From NCBI GenBank assembly GCA_963920765.1, contig OY987243.1, forward strand, positions 25,291,419-25,355,418: 64,000 bases of DNA, written 5' to 3'. The stretch comes from Ulota crispa. Taxonomy: Eukaryota; Streptophyta; Bryopsida; Orthotrichales; Orthotrichaceae. The notes beneath the pieces are model-generated. The model worked only from the letters and a program-made list of their open reading frames with translations, did no database searches and was not told the origin of the DNA. This document shows, in pieces, positions 1 to 11,249 of this stretch (its first letter is position 1; every line of letters begins with the position of its first letter). Made by a program: the position numbers and the translations under genes.

Positions 1-1170
1 TCTTGTTGGAAAGGTGGGAAACCTTGCTTTCTAGAGATGTAGGGCTTTTCTCAATCAAAACTTGCATGAAAGGTTAACATTCAAAATTATACAAGAATGA
101 AACACAAGAGATTTTCCGCATACGGCTCACTCAATCATTATAATATTTTACTTCCAACGGTAAATTTAGTTGAAATTTTGGTGCTCTACAATAAACAAGG
201 TGCACTTCCCATTTGTATGGTTAGATTATTGAAAATGTGTCCATATTTGAGTCAATTCCAAATCTAAGCTTACAGCCCCTGATTTCAATAGATTTTGTGA
301 AAATGGGTGTGGTCGTTAAAAGGTTAACTTGTGAATGGATGAAAAACAAAGTTTTAGTTTAGACGAGACCCGGCTGCATCCTTATTACAGTACTGTTCAA
401 AATCTGCGCTTCTAATCATACGAGGTTAAAGGTCAACGATTTTCAAAATTACACTAATAACCAATCCAAAAGCTAGGTTTGGCATTTACGGATTAATTTG
501 GTTCACTTTATAAAAAAAATGAGCATACTCTAGTGAAACCTTAGAGAATTGAATGGAACCAAATATAAACACCAATAGACATTGAACCACACACCTCATG
601 AACCTCCACAAGTCCAACAACAAGCCCATCCACCCTTTATGGATGTTTGGGTCCAACTCTCAACCAAATTTTGAGACTTAAAAAGTACGTACCATGAAGC
701 TAGAATTTCTAAATTTCAAGCTTTCAACCAATTAAAATTTGAAAATTTGAGGGGACGTGGGGAAACAGGGAAGTGGTACAGAATCACTGCGCTTAGAGCA
801 TTGCCACTGCAGACAGAAAGGCACATGTAACCTGCACCTTTGAGAGAGGATCTCAAGACTTGAGTTTTGGCCTCCACTGCGCAGTCTTTACCGATCTCCA
901 AAGAATTACAAAGAGACACTACAACCTTCCGCTCACGCTACTATGCAGGTTTAGAGAGATCGCGTTAGAGCTCACTAAAGAGTAGAATCTTCTAATTATA
1001 ATTGAGAGTGCTAGAGAAAAGAGCTGGAAGGTTCTGGCAAGAACAAGGTTAGCATGAGTGCAATGGGAAGGGTTTCTTAAATTGTGGAGCCGCTATTGCA
1101 ATCTACCCGCTTTGTCGCTCTCCAAATCTCCAGTCACGTTTGTTGTTGTAGCAAAGGGGTGGAGTTGCTC
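1..1170. other. AT-rich spacer, no gene seen
   Basis: No reading frame here has recognisable protein features and no splice-linked exons could be assembled. The stretch is AT-rich with scattered short repeats. I see no RNA gene. Confidence 0.6.
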
Positions 1171-1732
1171 TAAGGGCAGCTTCACACTATGGCCAAAGGT
1201 CAAGACACCGTCAGTCTGCACCAATCAGATTGCAAGAAAATGAGAGTCTGGCCTCTCAACCCTTCATTTTAGAGGCCAAACTCCAAAGGTTGTCATCCTC
1301 CAAATGTCTACATGGCAGCACTTTATCATCCAAGGTTGACGGCCTCTTGGCAATAGTTTGGGTCAAGTAAAAATGAAGACCCAAACTATGGTTGAGAGGC
1401 CGTCACATTGTTTTCATAAAATAATCAAAAGCTTACAAGATCTTGGCCATTGGATTTGGAAGGTCTAATAAATGCTATGGCTTCCAACTTGGGCTTGGCC
1501 TTTGGAGGTTTCACAATATGGCCATTCAAGTTGAGAGGCCGTGGAAGCTCATTGTCAAGAGTTTAGCCTTTGGACTTGACCTTTGGAGGCTTTACACTAA
1601 GAGCGGCCAAAGGTGTCAAAAACAATATTTTATTACCTATTTTCAGCCCATTTGGTTGGCCTCTCAACAAAGTTTGGCCACTCAATCCCATAGTCTCTTG
1701 ACTTGGCTGGTCATAGTGTGAAACAACCCTTA
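1171..1732. mobile_element. Miniature inverted-repeat element, GGGCAGCTTCACACTATG type
   Basis: The left end reads TAAGGGCAGCTTCACACTAT and the right end, on the other strand, reads CTAAGGGTTGTTTCACACTA, giving imperfect inverted ends of about 30 bp around a 560-bp body without coding capacity. The interior repeats short blocks such as GAGAGGCC and TTGGCCTTTGGA. The ends resemble those of the element at 14826-15155 (GGTTCACACTACG), so both may belong to one superfamily. A Harbinger-like origin is inferred only from the GGG start and the flanking TAA/TTA. Confidence 0.6.
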
Positions 1733-1822
1733 GGATTATGTCAAAACATCCCAACAACCAAGAGTGAAGGGAGGGGAGGGGAGGAAATGCAGAAGAACCA
1801 AGTGTGGAGTTACAATATAGTA

Positions 1823-2354
1823 CCCTAAAGAAAGAGTACATAATTCCCTCTTATGGGATTCATAGAAGTTTGTATTATAAATAAATTAGTTTTTGCCAAA
1901 ATAAACATATCATCATGTTTAAAGGTACAAACTTCATCACAATGTATGAGTCAAATAACAAAAACTAATTTCCATAAAGAAATATATATGTTACTAAATT
2001 TGGTCATGATCACCCTAATATTAAAATCTCTATAGAGGAATCTTGAAACTTTTTGGAAATGTTTGTTTGAAACAAAGATGTGCATATGGATGTCTCCTAC
2101 ATATCCTTGCAAACAAATCTCAAAAATTCATCACTAAATTTTTTAATCAACTTCCTTGTTAAACCATGATTTTGACACAAAATTTTTTACCAAAAATAGG
2201 ACTTTGGTTTTTAGTAACTGAAATTTGGTATGCTTGATCATGATTGCACGAGGATCACATACAAAATATCTGATGATAAAATGCCAATTATATTTTTTGT
2301 TATACCAACTTTTATGAATCCCATAAGAGGGACTTATGTACTCTTTCTTTAGGG
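1823..2354. mobile_element. Miniature element with about 42-bp inverted ends
   Basis: The left arm starts CCCTAAAGAAAGAGTACATA and continues to the GGGATTCATA block near 1863. The right arm, 2313-2354, is its reverse complement with very few mismatches. The 532-bp body is AT-rich and non-coding. No clear target duplication is visible, so the superfamily is unassigned. Confidence 0.7.
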
Positions 2355-2875
2355 CGATGTTTTTTTTTGGGGCAATAAATTGCTAGAAAGCTACAAAAAA
2401 TTTTAGGAGCCTAAAATTAGCACCAAAGCCATTGAAAACATTGAGTGTGATTCCCCAGAATTTGCTAGAATTCACCAATGAAAGGGTTGCTTTTGCCCCC
2501 CTTTTCCCATATGTCATGCCACAATCATTTCCTTTAGATGTCAATTTGCACTAAAAAATTGGGGATTGAGTGTGGACTTCACCAAAATATAAATGAAAGA
2601 AGCCAAATTTGCACCAAAAAAAATGACAATCGCCAAATTAGCACCAAACACAAAATCCCAATTTAACCCTTAACCCTTAAGCGCCTAGAGTTATTTTAGG
2701 ATTTAGGAGAAAATGGGGGTTTAATGACCATTACAATTTAAAAAATTACATTTAAAAAAAATGATCATAAGATTTAAAAAAGGACTATGTTCTTTACTAA
2801 TGGATAATTGTTTTCATTGTACAAATTAAGAGAAAAAGGGAGATAAATTTGTGAACCCATCAACAATATAATGTC

Positions 2876-3300
2876 GACCGGGCGCTCAACAGTGCATACG
2901 AGGGACTTGTACGAAGGGAACGTGCAAGTGCGACGAGAGTGGCGCCCACCCTGACGGCCGTCCCGCTATAGCAAAAAGCTTACACTCCTACACTCCTACA
3001 GTCACTCTACAGAGCGTTCATGTCCACGCCTGCACGGCGTAACCTCCGCTTTCCCCATTCATTTTTGGTCACCCCGTGTCCTAGTGTGTGTTTCCCCCGG
3101 GGCTCCTCTCTGGCCATGTCGCTAGGGTTTCCTCCTCCTCCTCCTCCTGCTCTGCCTCAGCAATCTCCGGAGCCTGGCGGGCTTTGACCTCCTCCCCCCT
3201 CCTCCCTCCTCCCTCTCCCTCTCTTCCTCTCCCTCTCTTCCTCTTCCTCTCCCTCCGCTCCTTCTTTCTCCCCGCCTCCCCCTCGTCTCGTCCCGTCTCA
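2876..3300 (+). promoter_or_regulatory. PIP5K promoter / 5' leader with CT-rich tract
   Basis: The sequence changes abruptly from AT-rich to GC-rich at about 2876. From about 3123 to 3300 the plus strand is almost purely pyrimidine (CTC, CCT and CTT runs). Such tracts are common near plant transcription starts and in 5' untranslated leaders. A second CT microsatellite lies at 3570-3592. I infer that transcription of the PIP5K gene starts around here. The long minus-strand frames across the tract are low-complexity shadows. Confidence 0.5.
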
Positions 3301-3652
3301 TCGCCTGCCCTTCGAGCCCGACATTTCCGACCATCGCCTCCTCCGATGGATCTCTCTCGCACTCCCTAACTTCCATAACCATGCTCCCGTCCTCGTCGCA
3401 GCCGTTTGTCCGAGGTTGCTGCTGCCCCTGCGCAATGTGCGTGGATCAATTCGGCCGGCTGTGAATTTTGGCCGGAAGGATCGCGGTGAATGATTTGGCG
3501 ATGGATTTGGTTTAGAAATCGCAACAAGACGTTTAACTGCGAGGAGGACCAATGTCTGAAGGCAAGTGGATCTCTCTCTCTCTCTTTCTCTCCGTATTCT
3601 TAGTGCTGTTGTGATGACGGTCCTTTCTTGGTCGGGCTTTTTGGTTTCGGAA

Positions 3653-4330
3653 GAGCACAGCTTAAAGCGCAGGAAGCAAATAGTTTTCCTTCGAAGTATT
3701 GGTTCTTGAAATGGAAATGTCGAAATCGTGAACGCCGGGGTTACGATTTGCGTCAAAAATGTGTGGTAGCGATGATTGATTAGGAAGTAGTTTTTAGCTC
3801 TTTTTAGAGATTTTGAGGTTTTTTTTTGAAGTAGGAGAGCGGTGAGATTGTTTAAGAGGTAGTTGATTTTTATGAAGGTAGTAAGCACTCGGAAGGGGAG
3901 CAGCAGCAGCTTAAGCGCCGGAAGACATCGGTTCTTTAGGTTCTGGTACTCGAATATGAAATGTCAAAATTTGTGAGTGTCATCTCAGGTTTGCATAAAG
4001 AAATTGAAACCGATGAGTGATTGAAGTATTTCTAGCTCCTTTTTGAATTGTTGTAGTGTACGGACGTGGTTAAGTGCACTGATCGTTTGGTTTAAGACAA
4101 TGATTTGTTTGTAGGTGACCGTAGGTTCAAAGGTAGTACGGAGGAGCATAGCTTAAGCGCTGGAAGAGTGTTCCCCCTGAGTAGTGGTTCTCGCGTGCGT
4201 TGGAACGAAGTTCAAAATCTTATGATTTTGTTTCAAATTTCTGTCAATGATGAGTTAATAGCACTCTAACTGCTCCCGATTTTCGGGGGTGAATTTTACC
4301 TCGATTGCTTTCGACGCTAACTGGTTTCTG
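3653..4330 (+). repeat. Diverged tandem triplication (about 245 bp unit) in the PIP5K 5' leader
   Basis: Three successive units begin with the same block: GAGCACAGCTTAAAGCGCAG at 3653, GAGCAGCAGCAGCTTAAGCG at 3898 and GAGCATAGCTTAAGCGCTGG at 4144. The spacings are 245 and 246 bp. Further along each unit the same order recurs: a GGTTCT block, a GAAATGT/GAAGTTC block, and a GATGA..GA.T..TAG block. The array lies in the untranslated leader, most likely in a leader intron ending at the acceptor near 4332 (branch-like CTAAC, then TTTCTGAG). Confidence 0.7.
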
Positions 4331-4358
4331 AGGTTTGAATTCTTGTATTGTTGTGGTC

Positions 4359-7300
4359 ATGGTACTTATGAAGGGAGGGTGTGGTTTGGAACCTTCAGGG
4401 CTCAATGAGACTCATATGACGAAGGATGTTGGCACACACAGCCTTTCTAGAGGAAATGACAGTGACTTGGCCGCATTGGTAACAACATGTAGCTTAGGCG
4501 ATGCAGAGGAAGGCAATGTGGCCCAGCATTCAGTGCAAAGGATACGAAGTCTAATATACAATTTTCAGAGACGATCGCGGAAACGGGCTGTTGCTCCTGA
4601 GAAGGCTGTTACTTCACCTGGTCTCACCTGTATGTCTGGCCCGTTGCCTAATGTTGACACGGACAACAACGACTTTGATTTGCCAAAGCATTTTAGAGGC
4701 AAACACTATCTCCCTCGCACGGCGTTTCCGGGGAGTTGTGAGGTTCCGTCGACTAAAGTTCTCGCCTCAGATGACAATGAGGAAGCCAAGCATATAGACG
4801 GCTTGGACGATGCGGGGTCGATTCCAGTTACAGGGGAGAAGGTTCTGTCCAATGGCGACTTCTACGTTGGTACGTGGCAGGGAAGTCTGCCGGAGGGGAC
4901 GGGCAAGTATTTATGGGCAGATGGGTGCATGTATGAAGGAGAGTGGGGGAGGGGCAAAAAGTCTGGTAAAGGGAAGATCTCATGGCCAACTGGAGCCACT
5001 TACGAAGGTGAATTTGTCGGGGGTTACATGCATGGGATTGGCACGTACATGGGAATCGGGGGTACTACTTACAAAGGCCAATGGAGTATGAATGTCAAGC
5101 ATGGCTATGGTCGGAAGAGGTACGCTAATGGTGATGTTTACGAAGGAGCATGGAAACAGGGAGTTCAAGAAGGAGTTGGCAAATACACCTGGGCAAGTGG
5201 AAATGAGTTTCACGGTGAATGGAGAGGGGGTACAATGTGCGGTAAGGGGGTTTTAACTTGGGTGAGCGGTGACAAATTCGATGGGCAGTGGTTGGATGGC
5301 TTAGAGCATGGGCGTGGAGTATATGTATGGACAGATGGTAGCTGTTACATTGGCACTTGGAGCAGGGGTCTGAAAGATGGGAAAGGTGTGTTTTATCCTT
5401 CTGGCACACGAGATTTGCAAGCTGTTCGAGGCAGTGAGGCAGTTGGTGGACCTCATGGTCATGCTCATCACAGCGGCGAACTCCGCCCTCCACGGTGGTC
5501 TAGAAGTCGGTCTACATCATCTGAAAAGATTTCGCATGCGGGTGACTTGTCTAGAAGTGGGGATCTGTCGAATAGTTTCCAGAGAAGATGGAGCCTCGAT
5601 GCTCCCGTCGAGCGGGGTTTTGGATCGGAAGGGAACAGCCTTCGAGCAACAGATACTATATTGGAAGGTGTGGAGCGGCATGCGTTGGATGGGACTGCAC
5701 CCCTCGCCCCTACAGTAGTTGTAAGGGAATATGTTCAGGGCGTGCTGATGAGTGAGCTGGTGAAAGAAACTGCGGAAGTAGTGGGTCACAAGAAGAGGAG
5801 GCCCCGGAAGTCTGTTAAGGAAGTTAAAAGACCCGGAGAAACCATATTCAAGGGCCATCGCAGCTACGATCTTATGCTGAATTTGCAGCTTGGCATAAGG
5901 TATGGTCTGGATTTGCGTTAGAAAGTATTCTGACAGTTTTAGAAAAGAGTTTTCATGATCATTAGACTTGTATGATTTTAAGGAGGATGTCCTCATTGGT
6001 AGGCGATGATATTCAAGAATACCCTTATTTTCCTTTTTAGAGATGTTCCTGAATGCTCTTTTGAAATTGCAGATATAAAGTAGCATCCCAAATTGTGCTC
6101 TATAGTGTTGAGAGTAAAACACGCTCCAGCGTTTGATTAAGAAATACATGAAAACTACGGTGGCATTTCTTTGTTTGTAGTTCAAGTACTGATTTTTCCG
6201 TTTATCCTTATTGACATCTTACGATAGGTATACTGTCGGCAAGATAACCCCAGAGCCGAGGCATGAGATTGGTCCAAATGATTTTGGGCCTCGAGCAAGT
6301 ATACACATGAATTTTCCAAAATCTGGGACTCCAATGACACCTACTCATAACTCATCTGATTTCAAGTGGAAGGACTATTGTCCTATGGTTTTCAGGTAAC
6401 TCATTCCCTCTATTTATTTTCTATGCTATTTATTTTGGTACGCTTTTCTGGTCTGGCTTGATCTAATCATTTTCCTCTTAATTTTTTTGGGTTTTTTGTT
6501 TTTGTTATTGCTTCTGTAGGTGTTGGTATAAGTTTTTCTTTCAGAAGTGTTGTTGTGGCATTTGATTTTCAGTATCTATGAACTACTCACTACCAAATTA
6601 GCAGTATTCATCTGTATACTTGGGTCATCGGCTAAGTTCTTTTTCGTGTTAGGTGTGAGTTTCCGTACGATGTGCGGAGCAAACGTCTCGTTTATTCATC
6701 ATGTGGGAAGGTCTTGTATTTTTAGAGCCATTTCAGCCCTATCTTTAAGATAAGGAAGACTTGAGCACCATTTTGACTTTGGTGGATAAATGTTTTGGCA
6801 GACATCTGCGAGAGATGTTCAAGATTGATGCAGCAGATTACATGTTATCTCTGTGTGGAGACGATGCGTTGAGGGAGCTTATTTCGCCTGGAAAGAGTGG
6901 GAGTGTGTTTTATCTTTCGCACGATGACCGGTTCATTATCAAAACAATGAAGAAAGCGGAAGTGAAGGTGCTCTATTTTTTGCTCTGTTTTTCTTGGTGG
7001 AATTTGTGATTACGCAGGAGTTCTTGTTTGCGATGCATTCATTGTGGAATGAGGTGGATGATCACAGAAGCTGTCGGCTTATCATGATCAATATTTTGGA
7101 GATGATCAATGTCCTGACTCCAGACTACTAAATTTTTTGCGGGTTGTTTTTAAGGTACTTTTGGGTATGCTGACAGCATATCATCTTCATGTGAAGACTT
7201 ACGAGAACACGCTTATCACTAAGTTCTTTGGCCTTCATCGCATCAAGCCATATGGAGGTCAAAAGGTGAACATGTTCACCTATAAAATACCTTGTTCATC

Positions 7301-8901
7301 TATACTGGCATTGTGTCGTTCCATTCGAATTGTGCTTAATATCTCTTCATAGCTGACATAAGGTTGAGAGTATTGCAGGTGCGGTTTGTAGTGATGGGGA
7401 ATATGTTTTGTACCGAGCTTCGTATTCATCGGCGATTTGACTTAAAAGGATCATCACAAGGCCGTTCTGCTGATAAAGTAGAAATTGATGAAACAACCAC
7501 TTTAAAAGATCTGGATCTTGAATACGAGTTTCGGCTCGATCCTTCCTGGCGTGACTCACTTCTTCGGTATATTTCTCGTCATTTTGTACAAGAACTCATT
7601 GTGTATGTAGTTTTAGTTTGTCAACTTCACATACCATATTTCCCGCCTTTACTACCTCCTCTTTTACGCTTCTTCAGTAGAATCTTTCTGTATTAATGGA
7701 TGTGGATTGTGGCAGGCAACTAGAGTACGACTGCAAATTCCTCGAAACTCGGGGTATAATGGATTATAGTATGTTATTAGGCCTCCACTTCAGGGCACCA
7801 CAATACAGAGCACCAATGTCTCCAGGACCTTCATCTACGCCAGATGTACCTCCAAGTGAATCATTTACCAGCACATTGGATGATGGTACCTAAGTTGATC
7901 TTACCTTGTGTCAATTCTAGAATGATTGTTGCACTCGCCTTTGCGTCCTTTGAAGACGATTGCATCTACCGCTAAATTTGTTGAGCTCCGTTGAGAGCAG
8001 TATACGACAACGCGATAGTCGTCTTTCTATTCTTTCTTGCCTTATATCTCGTGGATTGAATTCAACCTTAGTACATGCTCTTCCTTGAATTTGATTTCAG
8101 TGGAGCTGGTACGAGAAATCTTTTCTAGCTCTTTTTGGTGACGTGTACGCATTAATAAAAATTTGTGATCTTTGATGTGAAGCCACAGGAGGAGATGAAG
8201 ATTGGACGACAACTAGAGGCTTAGTGCTGGTGGCTCGAGATACTGCCCTTAGTAGCATTGTGGCACCTGGTATTCATATTCGGGGAAGCCCTTTACGAGC
8301 ATCGGTGGCCGGAGATCCTGAAGTTGATTTGCTTCTTCCAGGCACAGCTCGGTGAGAGTCTTTTGTGTGCCTCATTGTGGGTCATGTCCGCACTGTAATT
8401 GAACCAAGTAAAGACTCTTTTGAATCCAGTTTATTCAAATCCTCAAAGCCGTTATGTTGTCGCTTTAATCATGCTGCTTTTAGTCTGGTTTACATGTATG
8501 AACGGGTTTGCTCTTGCCGTTCCTTTAGCCGTTTGGATTTCCAGCTCCATTCCTGCTAGCTGATGCTTATTACTGAAGCCTTGACCCGTGTAAGGTTTTT
8601 TGTAAACAGGTTGAGAATACAGCTAGGAGTGAACATGCCTGCAAGAGCTGATCGTGTACATAAAAAGGATAGTGACGATTTGAAGCCTCCAGAGGGGCAC
8701 CTGTTTGGAGAGTCGCATGATGTGGTGCTCTATTTTGGCATCATTGATATTCTGCAAAATTACAATCTTAGCAAACGCATAGAGCATGCCTACAAGGCGG
8801 TCCAGTTTGATTCTATCTCCATATCTGCGGTGGAACCCAAATTGTATGCCAAGCGATTCCAAGAGTTCATTCGGCAGATTTTTCCTCCCACTCAGCTATG
8901 A
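4359..8901 (+). CDS. PIP5K: Phosphatidylinositol-4-phosphate 5-kinase with N-terminal MORN repeats
   Basis: Predicted to phosphorylate PI4P to PI(4,5)P2 at the plasma membrane. Coding exons: 4359-5899, 6228-6395, 6802-6967, 7155-7265, 7379-7566, 7716-7885, 8189-8351 and 8610-8901, all GT..AG and in phase, giving 932 aa. Residues about 169-351 form eight MORN repeats (YxGxW...GxG units), the plant-specific regulatory region. The kinase domain runs from about 485 to the end. Visible motifs are the G-loop GKSGSVF, the lysine in [22 protein letters not shown], and the activation-loop segment [14 protein letters not shown] with its acidic residue. The start is the first ATG after an in-frame stop (4329) and a probable leader-intron acceptor (4332); a second ATG follows three codons later. 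Upstream TTG-initiated frames were not used. Length and exon order match plant PIP5Ks. The family assignment is firm; the paralogue number is not. Confidence 0.95.
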
Positions 8902-10345
8902 TAGAGACAGCCGTCGTACTCGAAAGATTGCCTTCTGAGTACTGTTCGACAACTGGAGCTCTGAAGTCGACTCAGAAAGTACCCAATTCTGCTTTTGGCG
9001 TCCAAAGCGGCCAAGTACTCGTTGTGTCGTTTTGACGGCTACAGGGAAAAATACACAAGAGCTGCTCCATACCGAACAGGGAATATCGCTGCAGTCGGTG
9101 ATGCATTGCAGATTAGCCAACTAGTTGAATCCTCCGTAAGGTTGAGGGCTGTTTATTGTTCCCCAGAATTGTTTGTACGTAACACAGCTAGCTGATGTTG
9201 AGGTATCAATCATCAATTGGTGTGTTGCAGAGACTCAACACATCTACTTCTTTTCTATTGTTTAGTTCATTGTCGAGGACGTCATCCCGGGATTAGACAT
9301 GGTAGGACGGTGATCGTCTTTCAGAGCCTTGATGAGAACATTAAATGGATGTAGATGTGGATTCGCAAGTATGTCTACCTTTTAGGCTGTCATTCTTCAT
9401 TAGAATTTTGGCGTTTACGAACGGCTTTTGACCTGGCTCTTGGAGTCTATTTTCAACTTGTAAGTTGCTGACTTTGTGGTGGCTGAGTTGTTACTTTCAT
9501 AGTACTTCGTTTGCTGTGCAGTTACTTTGCTTGTGAATGGAGCCGCCAGACAACTTCCTTTCATGTTTGTATTGCTTAGTCGTACTCCCTCTGTCCAGAA
9601 GTATATGTACCACTTGGGTCTTCTTGTTTGCTGGGTTTTTTTTTGTTTGTCCCACAGTTATCTCTTGGTGCTTCTTAGACCTTCTTCATGAGATGTGGAT
9701 CAATAGTATCAATAGTAGGCCATAATGAGCCACTTGCCATTCCTAAGTGCAAGAGCAAGGTTTTATAATCCGCTTTCATTTTCATTGTGCTCACCATGCA
9801 TTATTGTGAAGTCCAAACTACATGATTGAGTTTCTTTCAATGGGTTTCTTTTTTTCCAATTTTAGTAACGATACTCTCCAAATAATGGGTAACAAGTCCT
9901 TCCCAGTAGTAACCTTTTTGCGATTTTGAAAAAGAAATCATATTTTGCTTTGAAGGCGACAACATTGTACCAAGTGAATAGAAATGTGCCTAGAAGTCAC
10001 AAAAAGTGTGAGTTTTTTTGAGTATCAGAAAGGAAGGTTGGAATATTTTAAAATTTGAAATAAGTGAGCATTTGGTTTGAAGTTGAAAAATGCCATTTTT
10101 GGTTTTTTCACTATGGCTTTTTGCTTTGGGATTATATTGTAATTTAAAATAGTGAATATCCGCTTCATCAGGAAATTTCTGAATGATTTCATACAAGTGA
10201 TTTTATTATATATGGTAGTGTCTAATTCATGTACTTGATATATTGTTCTAGGTCACATTGTTATTTTTAAAATGAGTCATTCTACTAAAATATTATATGA
10301 TAGTTCAAATATTGCCTCTCTTTCTACATTCAATTCTTTGCATAA
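8902..10345. other. PIP5K 3' region and convergent spacer
   Basis: Non-coding sequence after the PIP5K stop. The first several hundred bases keep gene-like composition and probably include the 3' untranslated region. From about 9730 the sequence becomes AT-rich. No RNA gene or repeat family was recognised. Confidence 0.5.
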
Positions 10346-10846
10346 AAAATCAACAAAATTGAGGAAGAGTCCAAAGGTGAGCGGATTTTAGACTCTTGGG
10401 GACACACTCCCACTCCAAACAATTTTCTTTCCCAAAAATTAACCACCTTTTTGTGGAAGGTGGTCATCAAGGGGGTATTTAACAAATCATGGCTTGAGCA
10501 AATTGGGATGCAAAAATATCTCCATGTGCACACTGGAATCGCAACAAAGAGGAATGGTGCACTTATTTTGGACTTGCAAGTTTGCAAAGGAGCTATGACA
10601 AAGAAAGCACTAAATAGCTATGGTTAACAAGAGACCTACCCTCCAGTGGTTGAAAGAATGCATACTGCTCTAGCTATAGATTGGGATCCAACAAAAAAAA
10701 CGCATATTAAGTTTTGGTCTTGGAACTTGTTACAAGAGTACATCATCTAAATGATCTTGGTGTATCAATGTGGCAAAGCTTATCAATTGCATACCAACAT
10801 TGACAATTTGATCACACTTGATTTACTGCCCCAAATACAAAAATAA
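10346..10846 (+). pseudogene. Possible decayed reading frame of unknown origin
   Basis: One plus-strand frame runs 167 codons from the stop at 10343 to the stop at 10844, with only two internal stops (10625 and 10748). The translation has protein-like composition, rich in W, K and aliphatic residues (for example TTFLWKVVIKGVFNKSWLEQ), rather than the Phe/Lys/Asn bias of random AT-rich DNA. I do not recognise the family. It could be a remnant of a transposon or of a lineage-specific gene, or chance. Confidence 0.3.
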
Positions 10847-11249
10847 GAGTGTTTAATTCCTAAAATTCTACTTGAAAATGACTTTGGCCAATGATTTCAC
10901 CTTTCCCATCAAAGAACCCCTATCCTAAATTTCCTGGGTTCGTTAAAAGACAAAACCTAATTTGGAAGTACATAGGGTAGTGCAAAAATATGGATTCTAA
11001 AACCTCAAACGACATACTAATTTCAACTACATCCATGTGCCAGTTCCTTTTTGACACACAAATGAACCATCTCTGCAAGAACTCTCACAAAATTCAGGCC
11101 TTCACAAATCTCCACGAAAGTAAAAAATCTTCGTGAAAATGTTGAATGCTTTCAAATATCAAAAAAGCATTAAATTCTGAAATAGTAATACCAAATAATC
11201 CAGTAGTAAAAAAGGCTGGCTCAAAAGAGAAGAGCCAGCCTCATATTCA

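Noticed and set aside
3081-3888. Long minus- and plus-strand frames over the PIP5K leader
   Set aside because: They are created by the CT-rich tract and the leader repeats. The Arg/Glu or Ser/Pro low-complexity translations have no domains.
4335-4358. TTG-initiated N-terminal extension of PIP5K
   Set aside because: The frame opens with TTG, not ATG, and the stretch directly follows a probable leader-intron acceptor and an in-frame stop. The first ATG at 4359 is the better start.
5125-6185. Minus-strand frames opposite PIP5K exon 1
   Set aside because: Shadows of a strongly coding exon; they lack conserved motifs.
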